Assembly (NCBI GenBank): GCA_002503885.1
Contig: DASQ01000055.1
Location: 1-10,873 of the forward strand
Origin: Methanoculleus marisnigri
GTDB lineage: Archaea; Halobacteriota; Methanomicrobia; Methanomicrobiales; Methanoculleaceae
DNA: 10,873 nt
Reading direction: 5' to 3'
A program made the translations under genes and the position numbers. Under the pieces are notes generated by a model, which was not told the DNA's origin, ran no database searches, and saw nothing but the letters and a program-made list of their open reading frames with translations. This document shows positions 1 to 6,056 of this stretch, piece after piece. How positions within the stretch are numbered: the first letter of the stretch is position 1; each line of letters starts with the position of its first letter.

Positions 1-1
1 G

Positions 2-241
2 CGAGGACTGTACCGGAGTGCTCTGGGCACCCTGATCAACGCCGATGTCAACGGCGCTCTGAACCATTTACGAAAGGTAGCCGGTGATTCCGTGATCCCA
101 CGGATAATCGGTAGGGGCCGCGTCAACCGGCCCGTGCGAATAAGGACGTCTTTTGAACCGTCAACCTTCGCACCGATTAAATTGCAGCCCTGTGCCCCAC
201 AAGGGCCCCCGCTGCAAGCCCCCGGTTTTAACCGGGGGTAG
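2..241 (+). CDS. tnpB: TnpB (IS200/IS605 family), C-terminal end only
   Basis: This is the last 79 codons of a transposon-encoded RNA-guided nuclease (TnpB, formerly OrfB). The gene begins outside the window. The readable protein opens with RGLYRSALGTLINADVNGAL, which is the RuvC-III block of TnpB: the Asp of the ADVNGA motif is the last catalytic acidic residue, and LNHLRKVAGDS continues the usual C-terminal helix. The preceding zinc-finger and RuvC-I/II parts cannot be seen. The final ~20 codons run through the GC hairpin of the transposon right end and stop at TAG 239-241, a usual arrangement because the 3' part of tnpB also forms the omega-RNA. TnpB normally acts with that RNA to cut DNA next to a short target motif. 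No tnpA is visible. Whether the whole element is intact cannot be judged here. Confidence 0.8.
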   Translation, partial: RGLYRSALGTLINADVNGALNHLRKVAGDSVIPRIIGRGRVNRPVRIRTSFEPSTFAPIKLQPCAPQGPPLQAPGFNRG

Positions 242-247
242 TTGACG
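211..247 (+). repeat. Right-end hairpin of the tnpB element / omega-RNA 3' end
   Basis: CCCCCGGTT (219-227) and AACCGGGGG (230-238) form a perfect stem directly at the tnpB stop codon, followed by TAGTTGAC. A GC-rich hairpin at this place is typical of IS200/IS605-type right ends and of the 3' scaffold of TnpB omega-RNA. The exact element boundary is inferred: I place it near 246. If so, the bases that follow (about 247-262) would be the position occupied by the guide segment. Confidence 0.55.
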
Positions 248-310
248 CGGAAGACTCAGATCAATGCGATTAGGGTCTTCATTCAATGTCGCGGAATGTC
301 GTACGGTATT

Positions 311-325
311 ACAATTAAGTATACG
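311..325 (+). promoter_or_regulatory. Candidate TATA promoter for hicBA
   Basis: ACAATTAAGTATACG is AT-rich and contains AAGTATAC centred about 26 bases before the hicB ATG (346). That is the spacing expected for an archaeal TATA box driving a leaderless or nearly leaderless transcript. No strong Shine-Dalgarno sequence lies before the ATG, only TAGG-type tracts at 335-343. Motif and spacing only; no consensus test was possible. Confidence 0.35.
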
Positions 326-345
326 TCTGCTGGATAGGTTAGGAT

Positions 346-549
346 ATGAGACTGCGTGTAGTGCTCGAACCCAGTGAGGATGGGGGGTATACGGTCTATG
401 TACCAAGCCTTCCCGGCTGTATCAGCGAAGGCGATACGAGAGAAGAAGCATTGGATAATATCAGGGAAGCTATTGAGCTGTATCTTGAAACCGTTGAGGA
501 TGATCTCGTTTTCAGCGAAACAGCCGAGCAGGTTGAGATTGCTGTATGA
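346..549 (+). CDS. hicB: HicB-family antitoxin (short form)
   Basis: This is a 67-residue protein with the HicB fold signature: an N-terminal beta hairpin (RVVLEPSEDGGYTVYVPSLP), then GCISEGDTREEALDNIREAI, the usual LPGC-x-S-x-GDT-x-x-EAL-x-N-x-x-EAI motif, and a helix ending in ELYLETVEDD. HicB neutralises the HicA ribonuclease by covering its active site. Many HicB proteins carry a C-terminal HTH or ribbon-helix-helix domain for autoregulation. This one stops right after the HicB core, so it lacks an obvious DNA-binding domain. It precedes hicA and overlaps it by four bases (ATGA, 546-549), implying translational coupling. The region is about 47% GC in the stretch I counted, below the core genes, which suits an acquired module. 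Confidence 0.88.
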   Translation: MRLRVVLEPSEDGGYTVYVPSLPGCISEGDTREEALDNIREAIELYLETVEDDLVFSETAEQVEIAV

Positions 550-773
550 GCAAGGTGCCTGTTCTTGATTATGACAGAGTCGTCATTGCTCTTCAAAGGG
601 ACGGGGGGGTTGTCGTCCGTACACGGGGTAGCCACATTCGACTGCATAAGCATCTGCCGGCTAAAATACTGAAACTGACAGTCCCTATGCACAAACCAAT
701 CAAGCGCTCAACGCTGTCGCACATTTTAAAACAGGCCGATATGACGGTCGAAGAATTGAATGATCTGCTCTAG
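546..773 (+). CDS. hicA: HicA-family toxin, mRNA interferase
   Basis: This 75-residue protein has the HicA double-stranded-RNA-binding-like fold. The N-terminus KVPVLDYDRVVIALQRDGGV is the first helix, and VVRTRGSHIRL holds the family's conserved Gly-Ser-His with the catalytic histidine at residue 30. TVPMHKPIKRSTLSHILKQA follows, and a closing helix (MTVEELNDLL) completes a full-length family member. HicA proteins cleave mRNA and tmRNA and stop growth when HicB is lost. All key residues are present, so the toxin looks functional. It starts inside the hicB stop codon (ATGA), so it is probably translated by reinitiation. The next gene, mcm, is convergent. Confidence 0.9.
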   Translation: MSKVPVLDYDRVVIALQRDGGVVVRTRGSHIRLHKHLPAKILKLTVPMHKPIKRSTLSHILKQADMTVEELNDLL

Positions 774-833
774 GCCGGCGCATGTGAGCGTCAACTCCGG
801 CAGGCTACGTTGACCGACACTCGATCTCCACAG

Positions 834-863
834 GACCGGGCTCTCCTGGGGGGATGCCCGGTC
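834..863. terminator. GC hairpin between convergent hicA and mcm
   Basis: GACCGGGC (834-841) and GCCCGGTC (856-863) form a perfect 8-bp stem with a 14-nt loop. It lies 61 bp past the hicA stop, in the convergent gap. A role in ending transcription or protecting mRNA ends is inferred. No U-tract follows on the plus side. Confidence 0.4.
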
Positions 864-864
864 T

Positions 865-884
865 GCCCTTCACGAGAAAAGGGC
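865..884 (-). terminator. Hairpin with short T-run downstream of mcm
   Basis: On the minus strand, GCCCTT and AAGGGC (884-879 and 870-865) form a 6-bp stem around TTCTCGTG, with TTTT in the ascending arm and loop. It lies about 75 bp past the mcm stop codon. A 3'-end role for mcm mRNA is plausible but not proven. Confidence 0.3.
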
Positions 885-896
885 TAACCCTCCCCC

Positions 897-956
897 CTAC
901 CCGATCAGCTTCACCAGCCCGTGCCGGGGCTCCAGCACCTCGCAGCCGCTCCCGCC
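897..956 (-). pseudogene. Relic duplicate of the MCM C-terminal tail
   Basis: Just past the mcm stop, and in a different frame, the minus strand reads GCEVLEPRHGLVKLIG followed by TAG (897-899). The real MCM ends GGDLLEPRHGYIKVT. The two share LEPRHG and matching flanking residues. The DNA also agrees: GTGCCGGGGCTCCAGCACCT (921-940) against GTGCCGGGGTTCGAGCAGGT (980-999), about 60 bp apart. No start codon or helicase body accompanies the relic. It is best read as the 3' tip of a second or older mcm end. Whether it arose by tandem duplication or by replacement of the original gene end cannot be told from this window. Confidence 0.55.
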
Positions 957-958
957 TA

Positions 959-3900
959 TCACGTCACCTTGATATAGCCGTGCCGGGGTTCGAGCAGGTC
1001 CCCGCCCCGTTTCAGCTGCTCGATGGTGTGCTCGATCTTGTCGCGGGAGAAGCCCTGCTGCACCAGGATATCGAGCACTTCATCGAGCTTTGCCTGGCCG
1101 CCGGAGTCGCCGGAGATGTTCCGGATCGCCTCCTTGACCGACCGGATGATGTCGCGCTGCGACTTCATGACGCCGGTCACGAGCTTGTCGATGTCGAAGC
1201 TCCCCGTCTCGGCGTCGTAGGCGACCTGCCGGAGACAGACGTCCACGATCTTGAGGATCCGATCGGTATCCTCCGTATCGATGGTGGTCGAGAGGCGCAT
1301 CCGGGCGCTCGCCTCAGCAAGGCGGACCAGCGCCTCGAGCTGCCGGGCGGTGACCGGGACAGGCTTGTTCCCGCTCGCGAGGTCCCGGAGCCGCATATAG
1401 TAGGAGATCAGCGCATCCTGGGCCCCGTCGGAGAGGATGGGGAAACAGGTCCGCTTTGCATACGCGATGTACTTCCGCAGGAGCGTCGGGTCGATGTCGG
1501 GGATGACGGGCGCAAGCGCCCGCTGGATGTAGGCGTCGTCGACGTCGGGCAGCGGCGCGTATGCGTGCTGCTTGATCAGTTCGCCGACGGAATGAGTCTT
1601 GATGATGTGGTGGGCGATGGCCCCGTCGCGCTCGGCCTCCGGCTGGTCGGTCATCACGAAGATGAGGTCGAACCGCGAGAGGAGCGAAGGCGGCATGTCG
1701 ATCTGCTCGCCGATCGGGACGAACTGGTCGAACCGTCCCAGTTTCGGGTTCGCCGCACCGAGGAGCGCACACCGGGACTTTAAGGTCGCGGTGATGCCGG
1801 CTTTTGCGACCGAGATCGAGTTGCCGCACCAGATCGGGATGCCGTTTCGCCGGACATACAGAATATGGTTTGGGACCTCGAGGCAGTAGATCGTGCCCTT
1901 ATACGGGCGCGTCTCGATCTGCCGCTGCCCGTTCGAGTTGACGTTGGGCTCGTTCTGGCCGTCGCGGATGAAGGTCACCTGGAAGATATCGTGGGTCGCG
2001 GTCGAGGTTCCGCCCCGCGGGTTGGGCGCGACGGTCCCGGCCTCCCGCATGAGATGGACGTTCCCGGACCACCCCTTCTTCAGCAGGAGTTCGGTGACGT
2101 CGTCGGCTAGAACGTTCGAGGAGGTGGTGTACATCGAGACCCCGGTCGTCCTGTCGACGTAGCCGTCCCCGAGCATCAGCGCGTCGAGAAGTATCTCGAT
2201 CTGCTCCGGGGGGAGGCGTTTGGCGTAGTCAGGGACGTACTTCTCGTGACATTTTCCGAACGGCGCAAGGTGTGCCGCGAGCTGCTTTGCGTTGATTGCA
2301 AAGTTTGCACCGTTGTACGAAAAGCGGAACGGCAGCCTCTCAAGACACTGCCGGATCGTTTCGACCGACTCAGGAATCTTCTGCGATATGATCACGCGGT
2401 AGGGAACCTGCGTCTGGTGATGCCGCTGGACGGACCCTTCGGAGAGGAAGTAGCCCAGGAACTCAAGCCAGTCATCCATTCCGATGCGGATGGGCTCGGT
2501 GAGCTTTCCTTTTGAGTTCTGGTTCGCGAACTTGAGAACGGGCGGGATCTCGTAGGTCTCCTGCCGCTCCCCCGTCCATACGGCGTTCTTCTTGAATCGC
2601 ATCCTTTTATGGGTGGGGACCTCGTCCATGCGGATGAGCCCGAACCCCTCCCACTCGTCGGCCCGCCGGTTCAGGTTGACGTACATCCGGTGGTTCGGCG
2701 TGACCGCGAGGTCCACCTGCCGCGACTTGATGTAATACAGTTCCCCGTCGTAATCCGATGCCACAAAACCGGACGGAGCTGCGTACTCAAGCCTGCCGTC
2801 GGGAGAGAGCGTCGCGACACGGTCGTCTGAGGTTACATCCCGGAATAGTTTCCAACCGCCCTCCGTAAGGACTTCGGTCACGTCGTCGTAGCACTGCTGC
2901 TCCATTGCCTCATGGAGCGCGCTCCGGTCCTCTTTCGCCATCTTGTCCAACTCATCGACGGCTGCGATCCCCATATCGGCGAGGACCAGCGCACCGGCCT
3001 CGAGCGTCCAGCGGCCGTCGCCGAACTCGTCCTTGACGGCCGTCGCCGTCAGCCCCGCGGATGTCGACGACTTGCCGCTCGTGTAGATCCCCCGCGGCGA
3101 GAGTTTCACGACGTAACGCAAAATTTGACTCTTTGCGATACCCGGGTCGCCGACCAGAAGGACGTGGATATCGCCGCGGAGGCGGGAGCCGTCCGGCATC
3201 TCCTTGGCGATGCCGCCGAAGAGCTGGAGCGCGATCGCCTCTTTCACGTCGTCGGTGCCGTAGATCGTCGGCGCGATCGACCGGGCGATCTTCTTGTAGA
3301 TCGAGGGATCGCGGGCGAGCGCCATGATCTTCGTCTCGTCCTCCTCGGTGATCGAGACCTCCTCGAACTCCTTCTCGCCGACCTCGATGGAGTTGCACTC
3401 CAGGTAGATGTCAAAGAGCGTGCTCTTCTGGCCGGAGTTGACCCTCTGCACCGATCGCAGGATGCCGTTCACCACCACCCGGTCGCCCGGCGCGACCATG
3501 CCGGTGAGGTCGTCGGTGACATCGATATCGAGCGTCTGGGGCTGTTCGCCGCCCCGGAGACCCTCGGGCGACTCCTGGATCCGGAGTTTCTGGGCGTCGA
3601 CGAACCGGCACCGGTTCATCACCAGGTCGAGACGGGTCTTGCGCTCGCAGTTCGGGCAGAAGTCAGGCTCGTCGAACCGCCCGTAGCCCTGGGGGACCGG
3701 CTCGGTGTTCTTCCCGCAGGAGCGGCACCGGAATACCGCGCTGACGATCCGGGGGCGCACCTCGGTCGTCTTTCTGAGGATCCCCTCGATGCCGATGAAC
3801 GTGTTGATCTGGTCGGCCCTGATATCCCGGACGTCGGTCTTCTGCGGCAGGTTCGTGAACCGGATGTTGATCTGCTCCGGGCCCTGGCTATCTTTCAGTT

Positions 3901-4135
3901 TGACGAGTTTGTTCTGGACAATCGCGTCCCGGATGTCCCCGAGCACCTTGCCCGGGCTCCGCAGGAGCTCGAATGCGAGCCTGTTATTCAGGATCTTTCG
4001 AAAATCGATGGTGAGCGACCGCTTATGGGGGTACTCGCGGGAGAGCTCGGCAAGCTCCCGCTTGTACTGCTTCTTTAAGAATTTCGTCCACTCACCGACG
4101 ACGTCGGTGACCTCAACGGTTACCTCTTCAGTCAC
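959..4135 (-). CDS. mcm: Replicative DNA helicase MCM with intein
   Basis: This encodes a 1058-residue precursor of the archaeal minichromosome maintenance helicase, which forms a ring that unwinds DNA ahead of the fork. After removal of the intein (residues 415-772) the mature protein would be 700 residues, normal for the family. The N-terminal domain (about 1-260) contains a zinc site, CRSC at 137-140 and CPNC at 160-163. The AAA+ domain has Walker A GDPGIAKS (329-336) and Walker B AAVDELDKM (D394, E395). SRF of LLSRFDLIFV supplies the arginine finger. The tail is a winged helix ending EPRHGYIKVT. I chose the GTG at 4135 because it follows GGTGAGGGG at 4150-4142 and leaves a 10-nt gap after rfcS. 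The upstream ATG at 4252 would bury 39 codons in rfcS. It is probably cotranscribed with rfcS. Confidence 0.95.
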   Translation of the reverse strand: MTEEVTVEVTDVVGEWTKFLKKQYKRELAELSREYPHKRSLTIDFRKILNNRLAFELLRSPGKVLGDIRDAIVQNKLVKLKDSQGPEQINIRFTNLPQKTDVRDIRADQINTFIGIEGILRKTTEVRPRIVSAVFRCRSCGKNTEPVPQGYGRFDEPDFCPNCERKTRLDLVMNRCRFVDAQKLRIQESPEGLRGGEQPQTLDIDVTDDLTGMVAPGDRVVVNGILRSVQRVNSGQKSTLFDIYLECNSIEVGEKEFEEVSITEEDETKIMALARDPSIYKKIARSIAPTIYGTDDVKEAIALQLFGGIAKEMPDGSRLRGDIHVLLVGDPGIAKSQILRYVVKLSPRGIYTSGKSSTSAGLTATAVKDEFGDGRWTLEAGALVLADMGIAAVDELDKMAKEDRSALHEAMEQQCYDDVTEVLTEGGWKLFRDVTSDDRVATLSPDGRLEYAAPSGFVASDYDGELYYIKSRQVDLAVTPNHRMYVNLNRRADEWEGFGLIRMDEVPTHKRMRFKKNAVWTGERQETYEIPPVLKFANQNSKGKLTEPIRIGMDDWLEFLGYFLSEGSVQRHHQTQVPYRVIISQKIPESVETIRQCLERLPFRFSYNGANFAINAKQLAAHLAPFGKCHEKYVPDYAKRLPPEQIEILLDALMLGDGYVDRTTGVSMYTTSSNVLADDVTELLLKKGWSGNVHLMREAGTVAPNPRGGTSTATHDIFQVTFIRDGQNEPNVNSNGQRQIETRPYKGTIYCLEVPNHILYVRRNGIPIWCGNSISVAKAGITATLKSRCALLGAANPKLGRFDQFVPIGEQIDMPPSLLSRFDLIFVMTDQPEAERDGAIAHHIIKTHSVGELIKQHAYAPLPDVDDAYIQRALAPVIPDIDPTLLRKYIAYAKRTCFPILSDGAQDALISYYMRLRDLASGNKPVPVTARQLEALVRLAEASARMRLSTTIDTEDTDRILKIVDVCLRQVAYDAETGSFDIDKLVTGVMKSQRDIIRSVKEAIRNISGDSGGQAKLDEVLDILVQQGFSRDKIEHTIEQLKRGGDLLEPRHGYIKVT
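1820..2893 (-). mobile_element. LAGLIDADG homing-endonuclease intein in MCM
   Basis: This is an in-frame 358-residue insertion at AMEQQ|SISVAKAG, in the conserved helicase block after Walker B. Splicing features are Cys1 (CYDDVTEVLTEGGW, block A), TPNH at intein residues 65-68 (block B), a C-terminal YCLEVPNHILYVRRNG block, terminal Asn358 and +1 Ser. The penultimate residue is Gly (WCGN|S) instead of the usual His. Gly here occurs in some active inteins. Two dodecapeptides are present: LGYFLSEGSV (146-155, acidic E152) and LLDALMLGDGYV (235-246, acidic D243). Both catalytic acids of the endonuclease therefore remain. Lines inside the intein count near 52-53% GC, against 77% in a sampled MCM stretch, which suggests horizontal origin. 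Confidence 0.93.
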
Positions 4136-4141
4136 GGCAGA

Positions 4142-4150
4142 CCCCTCACC
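4142..4150 (-). promoter_or_regulatory. Ribosome binding site deciding the mcm GTG start
   Basis: GGTGAGGGG on the minus strand lies six bases before the GTG at 4135 and contains the rfcS TGA stop codon. Termination of rfcS and initiation of mcm are thus placed on the same short stretch, consistent with translational coupling. Confidence 0.6.
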
Positions 4151-5120
4151 GGTGCTGCCCTGCGGCGAGGACGAACCGGGCGAGCAGCGCCTCCATCTGG
4201 ATGTCGCTGCTTGCTCCTTCGGAGAGACGGAAATCGGTCTCGCCGAGGGCATCGATCAGTCTCACTTTGAGCGTCCGGTTGATGTCGCGCTGGACCAGCG
4301 CCCGGTAGCACTGGTTGATCAGCTCGTTCGGGGCGATGCCCCGGCCGCGCGTCAGTTCGGAGAGCGCCTGTTCCGCCTCATCGAACTTTCCTGCTATCGA
4401 GAGGTCGAGGAGCTCGTTGATCTCCGACGGGCGGGCCGTTGCGGTGATCTCGTAGATCATCTCCTCGTCGATGGTGGGCCGGAGGATGGCGGCGCCCTGC
4501 AGGGCGTTGATTGCCTTCCTCATATCCCCGGAGGCGACATAGACGATGGCGTCGAGCGCCCCCTCCGTGATGGTGAGGCCTTCGGCTGCGGCAATCCTCC
4601 GGGTCTCCTCGATGACCGCCTCACGGTCGAGCGGCCTGAACCGGTAGATGGCGCACCGGCTCTGGATGGGGTCGATGATCTTCGAGGAGTAGTTGCACGA
4701 GAGGATGAACCGGCAGGTCCGGGCGTAGGTCTCCATCGTCCTCCGGAGAGCCGCCTGTGCGTCGGTGGTGAGCGCGTCCGCCTCGTCTAAGAAGAGAACC
4801 TTGAACGTCGCGCCGGCAAGCGGCGATGTCCGGGCGAACTCCTTGATCTGGTTTCTGACGACGTCGATGCCGCGCTCGTCGGAGGCGTTCATCTCGCGGA
4901 AGTTCATCTGCCAGGAGTCGCCGAAGAACTCCCGCGCGAGCGCCACGGCGGCGGTCGTCTTCCCGATCCCCGCGCTGCCCGTGAAGAGAAGGTGCGGCAG
5001 GTTGCCGGTCTTCACGTAGGATTGGAGGCGCACCACGATATCCTTCTGTCCGACCATCTCATCGAGTCTTCTGGGCCGATACTTCTCTATCCAGATGGTG
5101 TGGTTGCCGTCCATTTGCAT
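4146..5120 (-). CDS. rfcS: Replication factor C small subunit (clamp loader)
   Basis: This 324-residue AAA+ ATPase loads the PCNA clamp at primer-template junctions together with the large RFC subunit. The N-terminus WIEKYRPRRLDEMVGQ (10-25) is the RFC signature. Walker A is GSAGIGKT (48-55) and the RFC-specific MNASDERGID follows at 77-86. Walker B is LFLDEADAL (109-117), the sensor-1 region is ILSCNYSSKI, and SRC at 154-156 supplies the arginine finger used between subunits. The C-terminal collar domain is complete. I chose the ATG at 5120 (MQMDGNHTIW). A second ATG at 5114 is equally possible, but the frame farther upstream encodes no recognisable protein. No intein is present, unlike in mcm. 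It leads an rfcS-mcm operon and is divergent from the OB-fold gene. The large subunit gene is not in the window. Confidence 0.95.
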   Translation of the reverse strand: MQMDGNHTIWIEKYRPRRLDEMVGQKDIVVRLQSYVKTGNLPHLLFTGSAGIGKTTAAVALAREFFGDSWQMNFREMNASDERGIDVVRNQIKEFARTSPLAGATFKVLFLDEADALTTDAQAALRRTMETYARTCRFILSCNYSSKIIDPIQSRCAIYRFRPLDREAVIEETRRIAAAEGLTITEGALDAIVYVASGDMRKAINALQGAAILRPTIDEEMIYEITATARPSEINELLDLSIAGKFDEAEQALSELTRGRGIAPNELINQCYRALVQRDINRTLKVRLIDALGETDFRLSEGASSDIQMEALLARFVLAAGQHR

Positions 5121-5300
5121 AACGTTTGGTGCTCGCGCATCGTAAAAGCATCGACATCTCTTCCGGTGATCCTTTTTAGAGGGTTGAGGGCGAAGAGATA
5201 GGTACAGAGACCAGGGAAATATCACGAGTTTGCGTGGAGTTACGGCCAGCCGGGACTCCTGCACCGACATTCCTTGTTCCTTTCCTGAGGCGGACGGATT
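5121..5300. promoter_or_regulatory. Divergent promoter region, rfcS and OB-fold gene
   Basis: This is a 180-bp gap between divergent starts. For rfcS, the minus strand has CTTTTACG (5148-5141), about 20-28 bases before the ATG, and CTCTAAAAAGG near 5181-5171. Either could serve as a TATA element; the first would give a leaderless message. For the plus strand, GGGAAATATCACG (about 5214-5226) is a weak TATA-like candidate, and GAGG at 5287-5290 is a possible ribosome binding site ten bases before the ATG at 5301. Confidence 0.35.
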
Positions 5301-6050
5301 ATGGAACCTGCTGGACGGGTATTTGCGCGGGAGTTCTCCGCCGCGCGGCATACGGTGGACTCCGGGGACGGCTCATACGTGGTGACGCCCGCTGGCGCCT
5401 GGTGCCGCCGCCTCTTCATCGTCGGCGCCCTCACCGAGAAGAGGGGGAGCGGCGACGTCATGCAGGCCCGGATCGCCGACCCCACCGGAACGTTCCGGGT
5501 CACGGCAGACTGGCAGAGCCCGGACGCGGTCGAGACGCTCGGCTACATCGAGCCGCCTGCGTTCGTCGCCGTCACCTGCCGGGCGACGCTCACCGGTTCC
5601 GGGTCCAGGGCATACGGAGTGTTGGACGCCGAAGCGATCAACGTGGTGAACCGCACGGTTCGCGACCACTGGGTGCTCGCGACCGCCGGCGCGATGCTCG
5701 ATCGCCTCGAAGCACTCCGGGACGGCGGCGACGAGCGGGCCGCGCCCGCTCTGCGGCTCTACGGGATCACGGACGAGGATATTCGCGACATGGCCGGGAT
5801 GGTGCGGACGGCGCTTGCAAGCATCCGCCCGGATATCGCCCCCGGCGATATCGAGCCCGTCGTCGGGCGTGACCTTCTCCTTACCGCCCTCGGTGACGAG
5901 GGAGGGGCCCGGGGCATCAGTCTCGACGCCGCCGTCGCCGCGGGGGTGCGCTCCGGCCTCTCTGCCCGGGACGCAAAGAGGGCGCTCGAAGAACTCATCG
6001 CCGCAGGGGAATGCTACCTGCCCGCATCGGGTATGATAAAACTGATCTGA
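5301..6050 (+). CDS. OB-fold/winged-helix protein, RPA-associated type (COG3390-like)
   Basis: This is a 249-residue protein with two recognisable parts. Residues about 30-105 read as an OB-fold beta barrel (GAWCRRLFIVGALTEKR, MQARIADPTGTFRVTADWQS, FVAVTCRATLTGSGSRAYGV), the nucleic-acid-binding fold of single-strand binding proteins. Residues about 205-249 look like a winged helix (ISLDAAVAAGVRSGLSARDA, EELIAAGECYLPASGMIKLI). This order resembles archaeal RPA-associated proteins (COG3390), which partner with replication protein A. No zinc-finger cysteines are evident. No RPA gene is next to it, so the partner must be elsewhere or the protein acts alone. It heads the block with the phosphoesterase (6-nt gap) and the Lhr helicase, pointing to DNA repair. 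Family assignment is by pattern only. Confidence 0.65.
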   Translation: MEPAGRVFAREFSAARHTVDSGDGSYVVTPAGAWCRRLFIVGALTEKRGSGDVMQARIADPTGTFRVTADWQSPDAVETLGYIEPPAFVAVTCRATLTGSGSRAYGVLDAEAINVVNRTVRDHWVLATAGAMLDRLEALRDGGDERAAPALRLYGITDEDIRDMAGMVRTALASIRPDIAPGDIEPVVGRDLLLTALGDEGGARGISLDAAVAAGVRSGLSARDAKRALEELIAAGECYLPASGMIKLI

Positions 6051-6056
6051 CACGAT

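Noticed and set aside
2912..4078. 388-codon plus-strand open frame opposite mcm
   Set aside because: It is an antisense shadow of a well-supported gene with Asp/Leu/Arg-rich low-complexity translation.
4136..4252. Upstream ATG at 4252 extending MCM by 39 residues
   Set aside because: The added residues lie inside rfcS, are Ser/Pro/Arg-rich low-complexity sequence, and match nothing in MCM proteins. The GTG at 4135 has a good ribosome binding site.
5121..5351. N-terminal extension of RFC by 77 residues from an ATG at 5351
   Set aside because: It crosses the divergent promoter region and the start of the OB-fold gene. The RFC family begins a few residues before WIEKYRP.
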